From: a virus
Virus record (IMG/VR): IMGVR_UViG_3300025695_000051
Span: 1-35,140 of that record
Strand: one strand, 5' to 3'
DNA: 35,140 nt
Made by a program: the position numbers and the translations under genes. Of the stretch, positions 23,179 through 31,075 are shown one piece after another (the stretch's first letter is position 1; each line of letters begins with the position of its first letter). The notes beneath the pieces are model-generated. The model had not been told where the DNA came from. It worked only from the letters and a program-made list of their open reading frames with translations, and did not search any database.

Positions 23179-24555
23179 CTAGATAGTGATTACGATTTTT
23201 AAGTCTTCTTGCTGGTCAGCAGAACGTGTAACAGCAGAACGATTATCAATATATAGCAGATCCCCAGTGTAAGGATTTATCTCTGCACTATCAAGACTTA
23301 GTATCGTACCGTTGATACCAGTATTACCTACTACTTGAACTTCTTCACCAACTTCAAATGCAGTAAAACCTGTAGTCTCTGTTTGATGATACCAGACATT
23401 AGATGAATCATTAGTATTATCAATGACTGCGACTGCACCAGAAGTAACACCTTGTATTTGAGATTTTTGAACATTTGCCTTGACAAACGCACTGCCATCT
23501 GTTATAATACGTCTAAGTGCACGAGCGGTAGTGGATGTAAGATTAGTACCATCTGCACTATCTACTTTAGGATTACGTAGTAACAATACTTGTCTGAATA
23601 TCTCATCGCCTGAGAAAAAATCACCTTCTTCTTCACCATCTGGTTTAGTATTGAACATTACACCATTTGCTTTCAAGTCAATAACTGGATTAGAACCTAT
23701 ACCAGATGGATTGATTGCAATGATAGGGCGTACTGAACATGAGTCACCGCCACCGCCAGTAATGACAACATTTGCATAGTCATAGTTCTGACCGAAGTAA
23801 GAAGCACCTGAGTTACCTGCTGAGTCTGCTACTACTTTCACATCTACGATTGCATCACCTGCACGAACAGCATATGCACGTGCATTCTGTCCATTACCTA
23901 CAATAGATACTGAAGGACTAGATGTATAACCAGAACCACCGTTAGTTACTTTATATCCAACAATCTGACCTTTGATTGCATTGTTCTGTACAATCTCTTG
24001 CTGTAAATCTTCAGCAGGTGAGTTTGAATCAGTTGATGCAACATAACGTACTGGCATATATGCAGAAGAGATGAACTTATCACCACGAAGTGCACCGATA
24101 GAGTATAAGAACTTCCAAGTATAACCATCAGATGTACGGAATGGAGAACCTTCGGTATTACCAGTAGGTTGAACAGTAGATAATTCAGAAGAACCATCTT
24201 GTTTCTTACCCTGTTCTAAACAAATATATACTTCATTATTTTGGTTGATTATATAGAACGGGTTCTCTGGAAAACCAACATCATTGTCGTCATATGGTGA
24301 GTAAATTAAGTTAGCAACCCAAGAACGTCTCGGAATAACATACGAGATATCTTCAATGAGTTTTAATGCTTGCATTGAATGTCTTGCACGTTTAGCACTT
24401 AACGCATCGTTTGTAGGTACTGTTGCAACGTCACTGTCGTTCCAATCATCAGACCTACCGATTGCGGCATAATATCGTGAACTTGCCGAGTCATTGAAAT
24501 CATCAATGATATCGTCAAGCACTTGTTTTTTAAATTGATCGGTAATTACTGGCAT
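23179..24555 (-). CDS. gp8: Baseplate wedge protein, T4 gp8-like, 458 aa
   Basis: The first 180 residues carry T4 gp8 landmarks in order: a conserved N-terminal helix, YAAIGRSDDWND (gp8 has GRSEPW), SYVIPRRSWVAN (gp8 has VIPRRDW), EVYICLEQG, and SDGYTWKFLYSI (gp8 has GDGYVWEYLFEI) followed by YMPVRYV. T4 gp8 is 334 residues; this protein is longer, with an added beta-rich region including GGSGYTSSPSVSIVGNG and IDNTNDSSNVWYHQTETTGF in the C-terminal half. In T4, gp8 joins gp10, gp7, gp6, gp53 and gp25 in each baseplate wedge. ATG 24555 has an AGGAT site and is 9 bases after the gp10-like gene. Confidence 0.85.
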   Translation of the reverse strand: MPVITDQFKKQVLDDIIDDFNDSASSRYYAAIGRSDDWNDSDVATVPTNDALSAKRARHSMQALKLIEDISYVIPRRSWVANLIYSPYDDNDVGFPENPFYIINQNNEVYICLEQGKKQDGSSELSTVQPTGNTEGSPFRTSDGYTWKFLYSIGALRGDKFISSAYMPVRYVASTDSNSPAEDLQQEIVQNNAIKGQIVGYKVTNGGSGYTSSPSVSIVGNGQNARAYAVRAGDAIVDVKVVADSAGNSGASYFGQNYDYANVVITGGGGDSCSVRPIIAINPSGIGSNPVIDLKANGVMFNTKPDGEEEGDFFSGDEIFRQVLLLRNPKVDSADGTNLTSTTARALRRIITDGSAFVKANVQKSQIQGVTSGAVAVIDNTNDSSNVWYHQTETTGFTAFEVGEEVQVVGNTGINGTILSLDSAEINPYTGDLLYIDNRSAVTRSADQQEDLKIVITI

Positions 24556-24564
24556 TTATCTATC

Positions 24565-25563
24565 CTACACGTTTAAGGTTGCGCCTTGATTATTTACTAC
24601 AATCCACTGAGAACCAAACCACAATAAAGTTACTGCATCGTTTTGTGTCATTGTAATACTTGAGTATGCGGCAATGTTATTGCCTGTCTCGTTGATTGTC
24701 TGTGTTCCTGCACCTTTGTTTACAAGGTACTTAATCTCACCGTTAACACTGGTTGTACCATTTGCTAATGTGTGAGTTGCAGGAGATGCGTTATTAAATA
24801 ATGTAACTGGGTCACCTGCACTTACTGTTCCTGCTGAGTTCAATCCTTGAGTCTTTAATGCAAGACGTGAATTGATTCTAACACCACCGTTACCTGTACC
24901 CTGTAACGATAATGATGTATTTGCTTCACCTGCACCTTGAATGATAACTGGAACACCTGTGTTAGTGTTCTCTATATTCACATAGTTAACAGCAGAACCA
25001 TTACCAGTGAATACGATTAATTCGTTACCTGAACTATCTCTAATCTCATCACCGATGATAGGACTATTTATAGTTGGACCTTGAATCGTTTTATTTGCAA
25101 GTGTTTGAGTGTGTGAGTTGAATGTAAACTCATCATCATCAGCAAGTAAAGGTAATGTGATAGTACGTTCTGCCGCTAATTCGTTTACTGCAAATATGTA
25201 GTTATGTGCACCATCAACATCACTAATCTGTGGCATAGTTATAATTGGACTAGTCAAAGTCTTATTTGCAAGAGTCTGAGTAGCAGAATCCATGACAAGT
25301 TCACCACCATAGTTTGGAATGTAAACTTCACGGTCTTGAGTCGGATCAACTGCACGTAAACGTGTCTCAAAGTTATCTGCTGTTCTACCTTCGAATACGA
25401 TTGCGTCTGAATCAAAGTCGAGTAAAGACATAAGAACAGAACCGTCGCCCAACTTATTGTAGATTTCTTGGAAGTTCTGTTCAATCTTTAACGAAGCGGT
25501 ACGAAGCGTATCGCCCGTACCGTCATTTGCAATTGTACCTCTATTTAATACTTGTCTAGTCAT
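24565..25563 (-). CDS. Baseplate adaptor, T4 gp10/gp9 N-terminal-like, 332 aa
   Basis: Residues 6-42 (NRGTIANDGTGDTLRTASLK then IEQNFQEIYNKLGDGSVLMS) match the N-terminal module of T4 gp10 (DDGTGDYLRKGGIKINENF) and gp9 (STGDILFDGGNKINSDF), which inserts into the baseplate wedge. The middle has two copies of QTLANKT followed by an I-x-x-P strand (about residues 96 and 153), a fibre-shaft-like beta repeat. The C-terminal 75 residues (NGEIKYLVNKGAGTQTINE, DAVTLLWFGSQWIVVNN) resemble small beta-sandwich tips common in marine phages. It sits between gp7-like and gp8 genes and has its own late promoter and AGGTAAAAG site. It probably links wedge and fibres. Confidence 0.7.
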   Translation of the reverse strand: MTRQVLNRGTIANDGTGDTLRTASLKIEQNFQEIYNKLGDGSVLMSLLDFDSDAIVFEGRTADNFETRLRAVDPTQDREVYIPNYGGELVMDSATQTLANKTLTSPIITMPQISDVDGAHNYIFAVNELAAERTITLPLLADDDEFTFNSHTQTLANKTIQGPTINSPIIGDEIRDSSGNELIVFTGNGSAVNYVNIENTNTGVPVIIQGAGEANTSLSLQGTGNGGVRINSRLALKTQGLNSAGTVSAGDPVTLFNNASPATHTLANGTTSVNGEIKYLVNKGAGTQTINETGNNIAAYSSITMTQNDAVTLLWFGSQWIVVNNQGATLNV

Positions 25564-25590
25564 TTCTTTTACCTAAAGATTATATGTTAG

Positions 25591-25598
25591 TATTTATA
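25591..25598 (-). promoter_or_regulatory. T4-type late promoter (TATAAATA) for the gp10-like gene
   Basis: Exact TATAAATA on the minus strand immediately after the TAG of the gp7-like gene (25601-25599), about 28 bases before ATG 25563. It should also drive gp8 and the 1982-residue gene. Confidence 0.75.
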
Positions 25599-26723
25599 CT
25601 AATAACCACCATCTATTATCTCACGTAATGAAATTTCTGAATCAGAATCACCGACTGGTAATAGTGTAATACCATCACTATCAAGTAACTGAGGATTGTC
25701 AGAATCAATACGAGAAACCATAGGGTTCCATGAAAATATTTCTTGGTCGATTGTCTCTGTACTTGAGATATCGAAACCAGCGTATTGTGTTGAACCATCT
25801 GAATCATCATCAAGAGTTGGTGAATCAGGAGTTAGATATTCTGCTGTACTTGAGTACAATCTATCTAATTGGTCAACAGTTAAGTCAGCAACGTCGTTAA
25901 TGTCATTACCGCCTGGATTAGGATAGTCGTGTACACTACCCATGTTTGTTCTAAACTTCACAACTTCTCCTGTTGGATCTGTTGGGTTATTGATTGAGAA
26001 TAATGCGGTATGTTGTGAGAAACCAAGTCCATTGAAAGACGCAGTACCTTCTGCAACAATTGGTGGTTTGATTGCTTCGCCTGGGTCATACTGTAGACCA
26101 TCAATAGATGCTGTACCAACAATCTGTGTTAGACCACCAAGATACATACCAGCAGGGTGAGCAATAAGTTTATACGCATCACGCCACTGTGCTACTGATA
26201 GTTCTGAACGTACTTGTATCGCATACGTCTGATACAATTTGTTATCTGTCAAGTAACGTGCACTCTCTGCACCTACTTGAGAACCATCACCGCTTGAATC
26301 TTGAAGCGTAAAGATATATTGTTTTGTGTAAACGATGTCTGGTTCTATATCAAAGAATGTTTTGAAGAACTGTTGTATACTATACTTCGTACCTTTTGAA
26401 CGATACAAGTAACTTGAATACTTTACGGCAGTTCTCTTATCAGCAAATCCTTGAAAGTAGTTCTCGCCTAATAGAAACTCATCTTCAAAGTATGTAAGTA
26501 AGTCAATGTCTGTCTGTGAGATATCACGTGTTTCAAACATGTCTTGTAGAAAACGAGTTGTAGATGAGTTCTGTTCTTCGAACTTAAAATATTCTTCTAA
26601 AAACGAGACAAACTTAGGAAACTCTGACTGAATGTAAGACGGCAACGTAGAAGCAACCTGATATTCATTCAGGTTGATATCCCGTCTCTTAGTGTCTTTT
26701 AATGTTTTATCAAATATTGACAT
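25599..26723 (-). CDS. gp7: Baseplate wedge protein, T4 gp7 C-terminal-like, 374 aa
   Basis: Residues about 28-190 match the C-terminal region of T4 gp7: SYIQSEFPKFVSFLEEYFKF; a helix-rich part; DKRTAVKYSSYLYRSKGTKY with SIQQFFKTFFDIEPDIVY (gp7: DAVARFFESRSYDFYSTKGI, SYKFLFKVLY). Next comes YAIQVRSELSVAQWRDAYKL with IAHPAGMYLGG (gp7: MKIKSNLPSSRWKSDVIRF, HPVGF). T4 gp7 has 1032 residues, so this homologue lacks the large N-terminal part. The C-terminal 90 residues are acidic and rich in D-S-D and end IIDGGY. ATG 26723 overlaps the gp6 stop (TAATG). Order gp25-gp6-gp7 agrees with a wedge operon. The family match is from memory of T4 gp7. Confidence 0.7.
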   Translation of the reverse strand: MSIFDKTLKDTKRRDINLNEYQVASTLPSYIQSEFPKFVSFLEEYFKFEEQNSSTTRFLQDMFETRDISQTDIDLLTYFEDEFLLGENYFQGFADKRTAVKYSSYLYRSKGTKYSIQQFFKTFFDIEPDIVYTKQYIFTLQDSSGDGSQVGAESARYLTDNKLYQTYAIQVRSELSVAQWRDAYKLIAHPAGMYLGGLTQIVGTASIDGLQYDPGEAIKPPIVAEGTASFNGLGFSQHTALFSINNPTDPTGEVVKFRTNMGSVHDYPNPGGNDINDVADLTVDQLDRLYSSTAEYLTPDSPTLDDDSDGSTQYAGFDISSTETIDQEIFSWNPMVSRIDSDNPQLLDSDGITLLPVGDSDSEISLREIIDGGY

Positions 26724-28576
26724 TAGTTACTCGCTGTAGTAGATAGACCTTTTGCGTTCAAACGTGTATTATCGATATTAAGTATGTATTCACGAACTGG
26801 TACGATATTACTTTGATTCGCAGGAACAGCAGATACTTTAATTGTTTTTGCTGTATCTAATTTAAGACCTACAAATGAGACTGTGCCAGCACCTGCATCG
26901 AATGAACCAATATTATCGCCACCTGCGGCAACTGCACCAGTCTCGTTTACAATAATCTGTAACTTGTTACCTGATAATTGATCCGTCTTCAACTGATTCT
27001 TAATTGAACAAGTCACTCCATTAAACACGAATGTTTCTGTTTCAATAATTCTATTTACGTCATCTGGCGATGCAATCCCAACTGGGAAAGTAAGTGTGTA
27101 GTCACCTGCTACGTTAGTTGCACTTACTCGTTGTTGCATCTTAATATCAGCACGAGATGATAGTATCGCATTACTTGTATCATCTACCAATGCAAGAAGT
27201 TGTGAACGTCTGAATGCTTGACCAAACTTACCTGTGTTATCGCTAAAGTATTGAGTCATTACAGTACGTACTTGTTCTTGTAACGCATTGATTGATAAGT
27301 TAGTATAATCTGGATTGTACTGGAAGAACAAGTTAACTTCGACAAATGTTTCTACTGGGTCCGTAAACTCAAGACCAAATGATGCAATTGATAGTTGGTC
27401 GACAAGTACACGAATATTATCTTTAGTCGTTTTCTTTAAAGTTGCACTAACATCATCATTGAATTCGATAGATAAGAAAGCAGTACCGAAAACAGGTACG
27501 TCATTATCTTCTCCACCCCATGCAATGATATCGTCAATCAGTGTTCCGTACTCACGTTTAACTAAGTTTGCATAGTCAACGTGTGTTACCATACGATTCT
27601 GTGTAGCATATCTGAATGGTGCATTACGTCGAACACTGTCAAGTGTTTCTTTCTCTGCGCCACCAGCAGAACGACTTGTTGTAGAAACAACAGGTAAACG
27701 TTCAAGACCAATACCACTTGCAGGTTCAGTAACTTCTACTGTATCAACTGGTTCGAAGATACGTGCACCGTTCGCAGGTGCGCCAGCAACAGATAGATAC
27801 TCTACAGTAATTTTAGTACCAGCACGTGGTACTGCACCAAGAGTAGAACCATTACCGAACGTTAATTCAAAGTAACCATTTGGTGCTTCTTTTAGAATAT
27901 ACGCAGGAGTTGTAGGTGTAATGTTAGTTGCAGTCTCAAGATTGATATACGTAGTGAAGTCCGTAGAAGTTGCACTCTCAAAGATTTTAATAACAGCAGT
28001 TTGTCTATCCAAGTTCTTATCAGGGATTATATAGATTGCATTCTCACCATCTTCGCCAGCAAAGAAAGTCTTAGTTTTTGCAATACCTTCTTTGAGTGGA
28101 ATGTTTGTGTCGCCTTCTAATGTCTGAAACTGGAAGAAGTTGTTGCCGTCGTTAGTTGCTTCGATTAACTGCTGAGTCTGGAAAGTATATGTCGCATCAT
28201 CAACCGAAGATGTGAATTTATAACCAGATGCAATCTGTAACTTTTCTGGTACATCATCTTGGTCAATACCAATATTGAATGATAAATTAACACTTGCTTG
28301 CGCGGCAGTACGAGATGCAGGAATATAACCTAATGTCTCTGCATGTGATACTACCGAACTACGTAGTTGAGATGTAGACAAGAAACTTTCGTTTAATGCG
28401 AAGTTTGCAGTCAATGCGTTCATATGTGTGTTGTACGCAAGAACATCTAATAGGTTAGATAAACCTGCCGCGTCAAAGTCATAATCTTTAAACTCGACTT
28501 GTTGTTCCAAGTAAGTCTTCAGATTATTCTTGATTGCTTCAAAATCTAATGAAGATGAATTAATAGTAGTTGCCAT
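26723..28576 (-). CDS. gp6: Baseplate wedge protein, T4 gp6-like, 617 aa
   Basis: The N-terminus has the gp6/gpJ hallmark: LDFEAIKNNLKTYLEQQVEF, KDYDFDAAGLSNLLDVLAYN, THMNALTANFALNESFLSTS and a helix ending AETLGYIPAS (residues 10-104). Other family features are YILKEAPNGYFELTFGNGST (about 231), GTKITVEYLSVAGAPANGAR and ETLDSVRRNAPFRYATQNRM with VTHVDYANLVKREYG (about 315-355), the central conserved domain of baseplate_J-type proteins. T4 gp6 is 660 residues, so length agrees. Dimers of gp6 form the inner baseplate ring around the hub. ATG 28576 overlaps the gp25 stop (TAATG). Confidence 0.9.
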   Translation of the reverse strand: MATTINSSSLDFEAIKNNLKTYLEQQVEFKDYDFDAAGLSNLLDVLAYNTHMNALTANFALNESFLSTSQLRSSVVSHAETLGYIPASRTAAQASVNLSFNIGIDQDDVPEKLQIASGYKFTSSVDDATYTFQTQQLIEATNDGNNFFQFQTLEGDTNIPLKEGIAKTKTFFAGEDGENAIYIIPDKNLDRQTAVIKIFESATSTDFTTYINLETATNITPTTPAYILKEAPNGYFELTFGNGSTLGAVPRAGTKITVEYLSVAGAPANGARIFEPVDTVEVTEPASGIGLERLPVVSTTSRSAGGAEKETLDSVRRNAPFRYATQNRMVTHVDYANLVKREYGTLIDDIIAWGGEDNDVPVFGTAFLSIEFNDDVSATLKKTTKDNIRVLVDQLSIASFGLEFTDPVETFVEVNLFFQYNPDYTNLSINALQEQVRTVMTQYFSDNTGKFGQAFRRSQLLALVDDTSNAILSSRADIKMQQRVSATNVAGDYTLTFPVGIASPDDVNRIIETETFVFNGVTCSIKNQLKTDQLSGNKLQIIVNETGAVAAGGDNIGSFDAGAGTVSFVGLKLDTAKTIKVSAVPANQSNIVPVREYILNIDNTRLNAKGLSTTASN

Positions 28577-29028
28577 TATCGTAACCTATTCAGTCTTGTT
28601 GTGAACTCTACTGTCTCGTTTGAGTTGACAATAGTGAAAATAATTGTTATAGTCATCATGTTATTATCGAGTGACATACTTGTTCTTATATCAAGACTAG
28701 TATGGTCGATACGTGGTTCGAATACACGAATGTTTTCACGTATTGCGAATTGAACTTCAGTTGCAGTTTGATTGTCTGCCAGTTCAAATAATAACTCTTG
28801 CAAGTTAGCACCAAAGAAAGGAGCAAAAGGTTTCTCTGTGCGGTTAGTCATAAGCAATAGTTTCAATGCTTGTTTGACAGATGCCGAACTAGTCTTCTTG
28901 TAGATATCGCCCGAACCCTTTGGTGTAAATGCAAGGTCTAAGTCGATATACTCACGATTCTGAGTTGTCTTTACTGTGGTCTGTCCAGATAGATTACCAT
29001 CTTCTACAGAAAATACACGAGATGCCAT
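28576..29028 (-). CDS. gp25: Baseplate wedge protein gp25 (sheath-initiator type), 150 aa
   Basis: The gp25/GpW-like fold is visible: YIDLDLAFTPKGSGDIYKKT, VKQALKLLLMTNRTEKPFAP, FFGANLQELLFELADNQT, then RENIRVFEPRIDHTSLDIRT and a paired C-terminal sheet (MMTITIIFTIVNSNETVEF). T4 gp25 is 132 residues and seeds sheath polymerisation while locking to gp6. The gp25 - gp6 coupling here (TAATG overlap) is the usual order. It has an AGGAAG ribosome site and an exact late promoter about 28 bases upstream, so it begins the wedge operon. Confidence 0.9.
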   Translation of the reverse strand: MASRVFSVEDGNLSGQTTVKTTQNREYIDLDLAFTPKGSGDIYKKTSSASVKQALKLLLMTNRTEKPFAPFFGANLQELLFELADNQTATEVQFAIRENIRVFEPRIDHTSLDIRTSMSLDNNMMTITIIFTIVNSNETVEFTTRLNRLR

Positions 29029-29055
29029 TTTATCTTCCTAAAAATATACTAATTC

Positions 29056-29063
29056 TATTTATA
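29056..29063 (-). promoter_or_regulatory. T4-type late promoter (TATAAATA) for gp25-gp6-gp7
   Basis: Exact TATAAATA on the minus strand, immediately next to the TAG that ends the 200-residue gene (29066-29064) and about 28 bases before ATG 29028. Confidence 0.75.
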
Positions 29064-29666
29064 CTAATTCGCAAGAACTTCTACCAGTTCATTCTTACTA
29101 AACAGTTGACCATTATAACGTGTTTCAACTTCTTTTGAAAACGATACATCAAACGTGTCAGGTACTTCAGGCATTTGAATTGCGACTTGTGCATTCAATA
29201 CACCATCTGTGCTCCACTTATCATACTCTAGAATAAGTTTGTCATAGTTTGCATAGTCTTTCCAATACTCTGCTAAATCGAATGTACGTTCGTAATCAAC
29301 ATCACCATTCTCATCTACTACACGATACACGACGAACTGACCTTTCTGTTTAAGGTCATTCTCGCCCGCAACAGTTTCAGTTGGACCACCTCGATAGACA
29401 CCTTCTACTACGATAAGTCTTACATCTTTAAAGAAGTCAACGTTACCGTTTATCATACGAAACAATTCTGCTTGTAGATAAAGATTACGTGCAAGTTGTT
29501 GACGTGCACTTTGGTCTGTCTTGTACTTGGATATAGTTGATAAACTAGATGGATTGCCTTTACTACCCAAGAACTTTGCGATAGCAACGCCAGGAGCAAG
29601 TTTAGTGCCACTGTCAATCGTATCTACAAAGTTAGGGTTATAATTCTGGTCTGGTACTATAATCAT
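29064..29666 (-). CDS. Conserved phage structural-region protein of unknown function, 200 aa
   Basis: The protein begins MIIVPDQNYNPNFVDTIDSG, then GVAIAKFLGSKGNPSSLSTI, SKYKTDQSARQQLARNLYLQ and a helix ELFRMINGNV; the second half is charged and beta/alpha mixed (FDLAEYWKDYANYDKLILEY). I recall proteins with this 'ia.flGskGNPsslStIskyKTd.sar' pattern beside hub genes in marine T4-like phages, without an agreed role. T4 gp53 has similar length and a similar place, but its sequence does not resemble this one, so I do not assign it. It is translationally coupled to the spike gene (ATGA) and ends just before the gp25 promoter. A hub or wedge accessory is likely. Confidence 0.6.
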   Translation of the reverse strand: MIIVPDQNYNPNFVDTIDSGTKLAPGVAIAKFLGSKGNPSSLSTISKYKTDQSARQQLARNLYLQAELFRMINGNVDFFKDVRLIVVEGVYRGGPTETVAGENDLKQKGQFVVYRVVDENGDVDYERTFDLAEYWKDYANYDKLILEYDKWSTDGVLNAQVAIQMPEVPDTFDVSFSKEVETRYNGQLFSKNELVEVLAN

Positions 29667-31075
29667 TTGAAACGTTTTCCTCTATTATTCACTGAGTTAC
29701 CCAATGCAATATAACCAAATCTCGGTGATGTTTCTTTCTTAGCAACACGACCTGTCTTAGGCGGTAATGGTGATTGATAATCGGATGCAATCAATTGTCT
29801 TTCAACTAACTTACTGCCTACAAGTGCAATGTTTGCAGGATCACGTAATGTAGAACGAATCTCGTCTATAGTTGGATTGACTTCATATAGACCTTCATAG
29901 TCATCACGTAATAGAATAGCATCACGTAGTTCATCACTTGGGTCAATTGCAATTGCACGAATAGACAAGTGACCATCAGATAGAAGACCTGATACTGCAT
30001 CAGTCTTGGGTACTGGTTTCTTAGGTGTCGGACTCTCCATATTCTTCGGTACTTGAGGTGCACCGCCTGGTTGTGCTTTACCTTTCTTAGGTGCGACAAG
30101 TGCAGAGTTTGCACGTTCAGACTTGAATGCATATTGTGACTTGATTGCTTCAAGTGCTTGACCATGAAACGAACCATAGAAAGCGGCACCAGATGTGAAT
30201 GGTTGCGCGCCACGTGGTCCCATATAAACAGGTCCAGTAAACTCTACTTGTTCACCACCGATAGCACCTTTCATTCCTAATACTGACAATTCAGTTGCAG
30301 ATATGTTACCTTGTAATGCTGATAACACAAACTGTTCTTCAGCAGATACATGGAAACGATTACCTGAGAATATCTCTACTTCTGCACCAATGTTATTCTT
30401 CCAGTAACCTTTGACAACATGTTCTTCGTTACCCAATACAACACGTGCTTCATGTTCCACTGTCTTGTATGATGCAGTACCTTTCGTTGTATAGTTTGTA
30501 TTCAGACCAACAGTTGTTTCTTTGTTCTTTCTTACTTTCTCGTTTACATTACCATCGACATTGACATTGTAGTCTCCGCCAACATCAACATTGAAATCGC
30601 CTGTTACTTCGATGTTAAGATTGCCATTGTAAACCATCTTACCGTTACCTTCAACGATAACAGTTTGGTCACCACCTGTCACTTCTACTTTGTTGTTCAA
30701 TGCCGAGATAACAACAGAACCATCAGCACGTACTTCTACACCTGCACCTTTTCGATGTTTGATAAGAATACGTTCACCACCTGGAGTATCATCGTATGAG
30801 ATGATGTGACCAGACGCAGTTTCTTTTACTTGGTTGAACGGAAACTTAGAAGGTTCTTGGTCTTCAAGATTGAGTGAAGTACCTATCGAACCGCCACCAA
30901 GATATAAGTTCTCTACTTTCAGACCACGTGCAGAACGATTGATTGACGAACCATAGTGATACTCACGTTTAGGATATTCGCCAGTTGGATCTTGAAATCC
31001 ATCAATCGGTACACCTTCAGTATTCTCTACTGCTGGATTATTACCAAGTCTTTGTCTGTTTATCTGTGTTGTCAT
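29663..31075 (-). CDS. Baseplate spike protein, T4 gp5 C-terminal (needle)-like, 470 aa
   Basis: Residues about 88-105 (SGHIISYDDTPGGERILI) are the conserved entry to gp5/VgrG-type spikes. KHRKGAGVEVRADGSVVISA follows, then short beta repeats GDQTVIV, GNLNIEVTGDFNVDVGGDYN, VNVDGNVNEKV and KETTVGLNTNYTTKG (to about 195), the eight-residue strand pattern of the trimeric gp5-C prism. The C-terminal half has a helical segment and a Pro/Lys-rich linker (APKKGKAQPGGAPQVPKNME, about 327-346). There is no OB fold or lysozyme; those are in the gene at 32982. Its start overlaps the amidase-gene stop (ATGA) and its end overlaps the next gene (ATGA). It should form the membrane-piercing tip of the tail tube. 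Confidence 0.75.
   Translation of the reverse strand: MTTQINRQRLGNNPAVENTEGVPIDGFQDPTGEYPKREYHYGSSINRSARGLKVENLYLGGGSIGTSLNLEDQEPSKFPFNQVKETASGHIISYDDTPGGERILIKHRKGAGVEVRADGSVVISALNNKVEVTGGDQTVIVEGNGKMVYNGNLNIEVTGDFNVDVGGDYNVNVDGNVNEKVRKNKETTVGLNTNYTTKGTASYKTVEHEARVVLGNEEHVVKGYWKNNIGAEVEIFSGNRFHVSAEEQFVLSALQGNISATELSVLGMKGAIGGEQVEFTGPVYMGPRGAQPFTSGAAFYGSFHGQALEAIKSQYAFKSERANSALVAPKKGKAQPGGAPQVPKNMESPTPKKPVPKTDAVSGLLSDGHLSIRAIAIDPSDELRDAILLRDDYEGLYEVNPTIDEIRSTLRDPANIALVGSKLVERQLIASDYQSPLPPKTGRVAKKETSPRFGYIALGNSVNNRGKRFK

Noticed and set aside
29064-29666. T4 gp53 as identity of the 200-aa protein
   Set aside because: Length and position fit, but none of the T4 gp53 sequence landmarks I know is present.
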